Of a stretch of 64,000 nucleotides of DNA, positions 60,498 to 64,000 are shown piece after piece. A program made the translations under genes and the position numbers. Origin of the DNA: Duganella lactea (GTDB taxonomy: Bacteria; Pseudomonadota; Gammaproteobacteria; Burkholderiales; Burkholderiaceae_D); NCBI RefSeq assembly GCF_009857505.1, contig NZ_WWCP01000001.1, forward strand, positions 434,001-498,000, read 5' to 3'. The notes under the pieces are model-generated. The model saw only the letters and a program-made list of their open reading frames with translations, made no database searches and was not told where the DNA came from. How positions within the stretch are numbered: position 1 is the first letter of the stretch; the number at the start of each line of letters is the position of its first letter.

Positions 60498-61973
60498 ATG
60501 GGCAACAAAGTCAAGAGCATCGGCCTGATCGGCCTCGGTATGGTGGCCGGCGTTGCCGCCTCTTTCCAGTTTTCCGCCATCGCGCAAAAGGTCAGCGGCT
60601 CGCCGCTGCCGCTGGAAGAGCTGCGCCAGCTGTCCGACGTGTTCGGCCTGATCAAGACCGACTATGTCGAAACCGTCGACGACAAGAAGCTGCTGACGGA
60701 AGCGATTTCCGGCATGGTGTCGTCGCTGGACCCGCACTCGGTCTACCTCGACAAAAAAGCCTTCCGCGAAATGCGCGAGACGGTGGCCGGCAAGTTTGTC
60801 GGCATCGGCGTCGAGGTCGGGCTGGAGGACGGCTACATCAAGGTCGTCTCGCCGATCGAGGACACGCCCGCCTTCAAGGCCGGCATCAAGGCCGGCGACC
60901 TGATTACCCGCATCGACGGCATGCTGATCAAGGGCATGTCGCTGGATGAATCGGTCAAGAAGATGCGCGGCGAACCGCACTCCAAGGTCAGCGTCACCAT
61001 CAGCCGCAAGGACGAGGACAAGCCGCTGGTGTTCAACGTCACGCGCGAGGAAATCCGCGTCCAGAGCGTCAAGGCCAAAATCATCGAGCCGGGTTATGCG
61101 TGGGTGCGCATCTCGCAGTTCCAGGAACCCACCGTGGACGACATGGCGAAGAAGATCACCGCCCTGTACCAGCAGGACCCGCATATCAAGGGCCTGGTGC
61201 TGGACCTGCGCAACGATCCGGGCGGCGTGGTGCCGGGCGCGATCGGCGTTTCGGCCGCCTTCCTGCCGAAGGACCGGGTGATCGTCTCGACCAACGGCCA
61301 GCTGCAAAGCGCCAAGGAGACTTTCTACGGCCGCCAGGAATTCTATGCGCCGCGCGCCAAGCACGACCCGCTGGCCAAGCTGCCGGCGGCGTTGAAAGAG
61401 GTGCCGATGGTGGTGCTGGTGAACGCCGGTTCCGCCTCGGCCTCGGAGATCGTCGCCGGCGCGCTGCAGGATTACCAGCGCGCCATCGTCATGGGCCAGC
61501 AGACCTTCGGCAAAGGCTCGGTGCAGACCTTGCGCCAGCTTACCGCCGATACCGCCGTCAAGCTGACCACCGCCCGCTACTATACGCCGAAGAACCGGTC
61601 GATCCAGGCACGCGGCATCACGCCGGACATGCTGGTCGATGAAACCGCCGAAGGCGATGGCCTGAACGGCCTGCGCGTGCGCGAGGCCGATCTGCAAAAA
61701 CACCTGGGCAACGACAAGGAGCCGGAAGGCGAGGCTAAACGCGATGTGCTGGAAGACGAGCAACGCATCGCCGCGCTGTCGAAGAAGTACAAGCCGGTGG
61801 AATTCGGTTCCAAGGACGACTTCCAGTTGGCGCAGGCGCTGAATCATTTCAAGGGCTTGCCGGTCAAGCTGTCGAAGGCGGAGGCCAAGCCGGCCAACGA
61901 TGTCGGCGAAACCAAGCCGGATACGCCGGTCAAGACCGAGACGCCGCTCAAGCCCGACTCCAAGGCCAAATAA
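60498..61973 (+). CDS. ctpA: carboxy-terminal processing peptidase (S41)
   Basis: A 491-residue periplasmic serine protease: membrane or signal helix (about 5-30), N-terminal helical region, PDZ domain (about 90-180, GIGVEVGLEDG) and S41 protease core with the Ser314-Lys339 dyad (NAGSASASEI and FGKGSVQ), spaced 25 residues as in Prc. It cleaves proteins at their C termini and regulates cell-wall enzymes. A Lys/Pro-rich tail (about 455-491) is probably disordered. ATG 60498 is used; the TTG at 60486 adds four residues. It is downstream of the EnvC-like gene. Confidence 0.94.
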   Translation: MGNKVKSIGLIGLGMVAGVAASFQFSAIAQKVSGSPLPLEELRQLSDVFGLIKTDYVETVDDKKLLTEAISGMVSSLDPHSVYLDKKAFREMRETVAGKFVGIGVEVGLEDGYIKVVSPIEDTPAFKAGIKAGDLITRIDGMLIKGMSLDESVKKMRGEPHSKVSVTISRKDEDKPLVFNVTREEIRVQSVKAKIIEPGYAWVRISQFQEPTVDDMAKKITALYQQDPHIKGLVLDLRNDPGGVVPGAIGVSAAFLPKDRVIVSTNGQLQSAKETFYGRQEFYAPRAKHDPLAKLPAALKEVPMVVLVNAGSASASEIVAGALQDYQRAIVMGQQTFGKGSVQTLRQLTADTAVKLTTARYYTPKNRSIQARGITPDMLVDETAEGDGLNGLRVREADLQKHLGNDKEPEGEAKRDVLEDEQRIAALSKKYKPVEFGSKDDFQLAQALNHFKGLPVKLSKAEAKPANDVGETKPDTPVKTETPLKPDSKAK

Positions 61974-62000
61974 CCCAACGCGCGACGCCGCACAGAGAAG

Positions 62001-62753
62001 ATGGACGACTCACAACTGCTGCGCTACTCGCGCCACATCCTGCTGGACCAGATCGGCATCGAAGGCCAGCAAAAGCTGCTGGCCGCGCATGCGCTGGTGA
62101 TCGGCGCCGGCGGCCTCGGTTCGCCGGCCGCGATGTACCTGGCCTCGGCCGGCGTCGGCCACCTCACGCTGGTCGACGACGATACGGTCGACCTGACCAA
62201 CCTGCAGCGCCAGATTGCCCACACCACCGAACGCGTGGGCCAGCCCAAGGCGGCATCGGCGGCCGTCACGCTGCGGCAGATTAATCCCGACATCACCATC
62301 ACCGCCTTGCAGGAGCGGGTCGATGACGCGCGCCTGGCGCAACTGGTGGTCGCCGCCGACGTGGTGCTGGACTGCACCGACAACTTCGCCACGCGCCACG
62401 CGGTCAACCGCGCCTGCGTGACCGCCGGCAAGCCGCTGGTGTCGGGCGCGGTGATCCGCTTCGATGGCCAGATCAGCGTGTTCGATCCGCGCGGCGGCGA
62501 TCAGCCCTGCTATGCCTGCCTGTTCCCGCAGGACCAGCAATTTGAGGATGTGGCCTGTTCCACCATGGGCGTGTTCGCGCCGTTGGTGGGCGTGGTCGGC
62601 GCCATGCAGGCGGCCGAAGCGCTCAAGCTGTTGATGGGCGTGGGCGTTTCGCTGGCGGGGCGTTTGTTGATGCTTGATGGTTTGCATATGGAGTGGACCA
62701 GCATAGGCGTCGGCCGCAATGCCGCCTGCCCGGTCTGCGCGAATAAAAACTAG
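62001..62753 (+). CDS. moeB: MoeB/ThiF-family adenylyltransferase
   Basis: A 250-residue E1-like enzyme that adenylates the C-terminal glycine of a sulfur-carrier protein (MoaD or ThiS) using ATP. Nucleotide motif GAGGLGSP (35-42), catalytic Asp in LDCTDNF, and two CxxC pairs (CYAC and CPVC) for zinc. ATG 62001 follows by 27 bp the ctpA stop. Could also be HesA/ThiF-like; context does not separate the options. Confidence 0.9.
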   Translation: MDDSQLLRYSRHILLDQIGIEGQQKLLAAHALVIGAGGLGSPAAMYLASAGVGHLTLVDDDTVDLTNLQRQIAHTTERVGQPKAASAAVTLRQINPDITITALQERVDDARLAQLVVAADVVLDCTDNFATRHAVNRACVTAGKPLVSGAVIRFDGQISVFDPRGGDQPCYACLFPQDQQFEDVACSTMGVFAPLVGVVGAMQAAEALKLLMGVGVSLAGRLLMLDGLHMEWTSIGVGRNAACPVCANKN

Positions 62754-62759
62754 GGGAGA

Positions 62760-64000
62760 ATGATCTTGCTGATGAAACGACTCGCGGTACTTCCACTGGC
62801 GCTGGCCGCCGCTTTCGGCGCGCACGCCACCACCACCACCCGCTACCTGATCATCTCGGAGAACCAGAAGCAGATCGGCGAGCAGGTTGTCGAGCGTCTG
62901 GACGATGGCCTGACCAAAGTGCGTTTCATCTTCAAGAACAATGGCCGCGGCCCGGAACTGACGGAGCAATTCCGCCTGGGCGCGGACGGCGTGATGACCG
63001 AGTATTCGGTCAAGGGCAACTCCACCTTCGGCGCCGTGGTCGATGAACAATTCAGCCGCAAGGGCGATCAGGCCGAGTGGAAGTCCACCAGCGAGCAGGG
63101 ACGCAAGACCGTCACCGGTCCGGCGACCTATCTGCCGCTGAACAGTTCTTTCGAGGTGGTGTCGATGACGATTACCGCGCTGGCGAAGAACCCGGGTGGC
63201 AAGCTGGCGCTGCTGCCATCGGGCACGCTGTCGCAGCGGGAACTGGACCAGGTGGAAATCACCAGCGCCAGCGGTCAGAAACAGACGGTGCGCCTGCTGG
63301 CACAGACCGGCGTGGGCTTGTCGCCATCGTTCTTTTGGGCCACCGCCGGTGATCAACCGCGCCTGTTCGGCGTGATCATGCCCGGCTTCGCCAATATGCT
63401 GGAGGAGGGCTGGCAGGCCGCCGCCCCGGCGCTGGCCGCGCGCCAGAAACAGGCCGAGAACAAGATGCTGACCGAGGTCGCCGCCAAGTTGCAACACCCG
63501 CTGACCGGGCTGACCGTGGTGCGTAACGCGCGCATCTTCGACAGCGAAAAAGCCAGCGTTGGCCAAGCATCGGATATCTACCTGCTGCGCGGCCGCATCA
63601 CCTCCGTGCAGCCGGCCGGCTCGCCGGTGCGCGAGGCGGACAACGTGATCGACGCCGCCGGCCGTGTCGTGCTGCCTGGCCTGTTCGATATGCACGGCCA
63701 CGTCGACCGCTGGTCTGGCGCGCTGAATATGTCGACCGGCGTCACCAGCGTACGCGACATGGGCAACGACAACCAGCAGTTGCAGGCCATGCTGGACGAA
63801 ACCGCCGCCGGCAAGCTGCTGGCGCCGCAGGTGGTGCCGGCCGGCTTCCTTGAAGGCGAAAGCCCGTTCAGCGCCAACAACGGTTTCGTCATCAAGGACC
63901 TGAAAGGGGCCAGGGACGCCGTCGACTGGTACGCGGAGCGCGGCTACCCGCAGCTGAAGATCTATAACTCCTTCCCGAAAGCCATCCTGAAGGACACCGT
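62760..64000 (+). CDS. amidohydrolase-family protein, 3' end outside window
   Basis: The frame is open from ATG 62760 to the window end (413 codons), so the C terminus is missing. Signal-like N-terminal stretch (LAVLPLALAAAFGAHA), then about 200 residues of unassigned domain, and from about residue 240 an amidohydrolase: VVRNARIFDSEKAS, a urease-like GRVVLPGLFDMHGHVD (metal-binding HxH), and a TSVRDMGNDN region. Probably a secreted metal-dependent hydrolase (for example an imidazolonepropionase/prolidase-like member). An alternative start is ATG 62772. It follows moeB by 6 bp. Confidence 0.82.
   Translation, partial: MILLMKRLAVLPLALAAAFGAHATTTTRYLIISENQKQIGEQVVERLDDGLTKVRFIFKNNGRGPELTEQFRLGADGVMTEYSVKGNSTFGAVVDEQFSRKGDQAEWKSTSEQGRKTVTGPATYLPLNSSFEVVSMTITALAKNPGGKLALLPSGTLSQRELDQVEITSASGQKQTVRLLAQTGVGLSPSFFWATAGDQPRLFGVIMPGFANMLEEGWQAAAPALAARQKQAENKMLTEVAAKLQHPLTGLTVVRNARIFDSEKASVGQASDIYLLRGRITSVQPAGSPVREADNVIDAAGRVVLPGLFDMHGHVDRWSGALNMSTGVTSVRDMGNDNQQLQAMLDETAAGKLLAPQVVPAGFLEGESPFSANNGFVIKDLKGARDAVDWYAERGYPQLKIYNSFPKAILKDT

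Noticed and set aside
62010-63701. 563-aa minus-strand frame across moeB and the amidohydrolase
   Set aside because: Covers two coding genes on the opposite strand and has a His/Gln/Arg-rich composition typical of shadows.

Overview
The window looks like a chromosomal segment of a betaproteobacterium of the Oxalobacteraceae (Massilia/Duganella/Janthinobacterium type). The main reason is the right-hand gene order gpsA, SH3 protein, secB, grxC, rhodanese, gpmA, envC-like, ctpA, moeB, which is familiar from Burkholderiales, together with high-GC codon use. Two composition zones are visible. Bases 1 to about 35,135 are more AT-rich and mosaic (accessory). From 35,137 to the end the DNA is strongly GC-rich and reads as core chromosome. 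The genus is an inference from sequence alone.

Left accessory part (1-24.6 kb): a CAP-domain secreted protein cut by the window edge; an orphan HipB-like regulator; an AraC-type regulator and a chemotaxis receptor; an IS481 remnant abutting a fragment of a nucleotidyltransferase-fold gene whose intact paralogue lies at 16 kb. Next come small redox/detoxification modules, each with its own regulator and visible operator-like repeats: MdaB-like quinone reductase + SDR + TetR; TetR / NmrA; AraC / SDR-secreted crotonase-YciI-SDR; NTF2-like protein + TetR. A cyanate detoxification set (cynS, cynT, divergent cynR) sits among them, followed by several unplaced small genes.

Defence-island-like part (24.7-35.1 kb): H-NS-like protein, Mrr-type endonuclease, a DUF3800 protein preceded by a structured leader with an intrinsic terminator, a membrane-anchored GNAT protein with a partner, and a four-gene cluster. 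That cluster has a PD-(D/E)xK-like effector, a small middle component, a Rad50-like ABC ATPase with a CxxC hook, and an extra downstream gene with a TTG start. The first three match the ABC-three-component (ABC-3C) conflict-system layout. A MITE-like repeat, a secreted ClpP-fold protein, a TOPRIM-like protein and a 5'-truncated endonuclease close the island; the truncation lies 3 bp from the stop codon of the first core gene.

Core part (35.1-64 kb): DUF3016 protein; sedolisin-type lipoprotein peptidase; three-subunit membrane-type GMC dehydrogenase (small TAT subunit, flavoprotein, triheme cytochrome c). Then a sulfur operon with rhodanese, EpsC-type serine acetyltransferase, XRE regulator, family 2A encapsulin shell and its cysteine desulfurase cargo; a PAP2 phosphatase lipoprotein with autotransporter-type repeats; a CzcICBA-type metal efflux set; and the housekeeping block gpsA to moeB, ending in an amidohydrolase that runs off the window.

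No tRNA, rRNA, CRISPR array or prophage structural genes were recognised. Long antisense reading frames in the GC-rich half were judged to be composition shadows.
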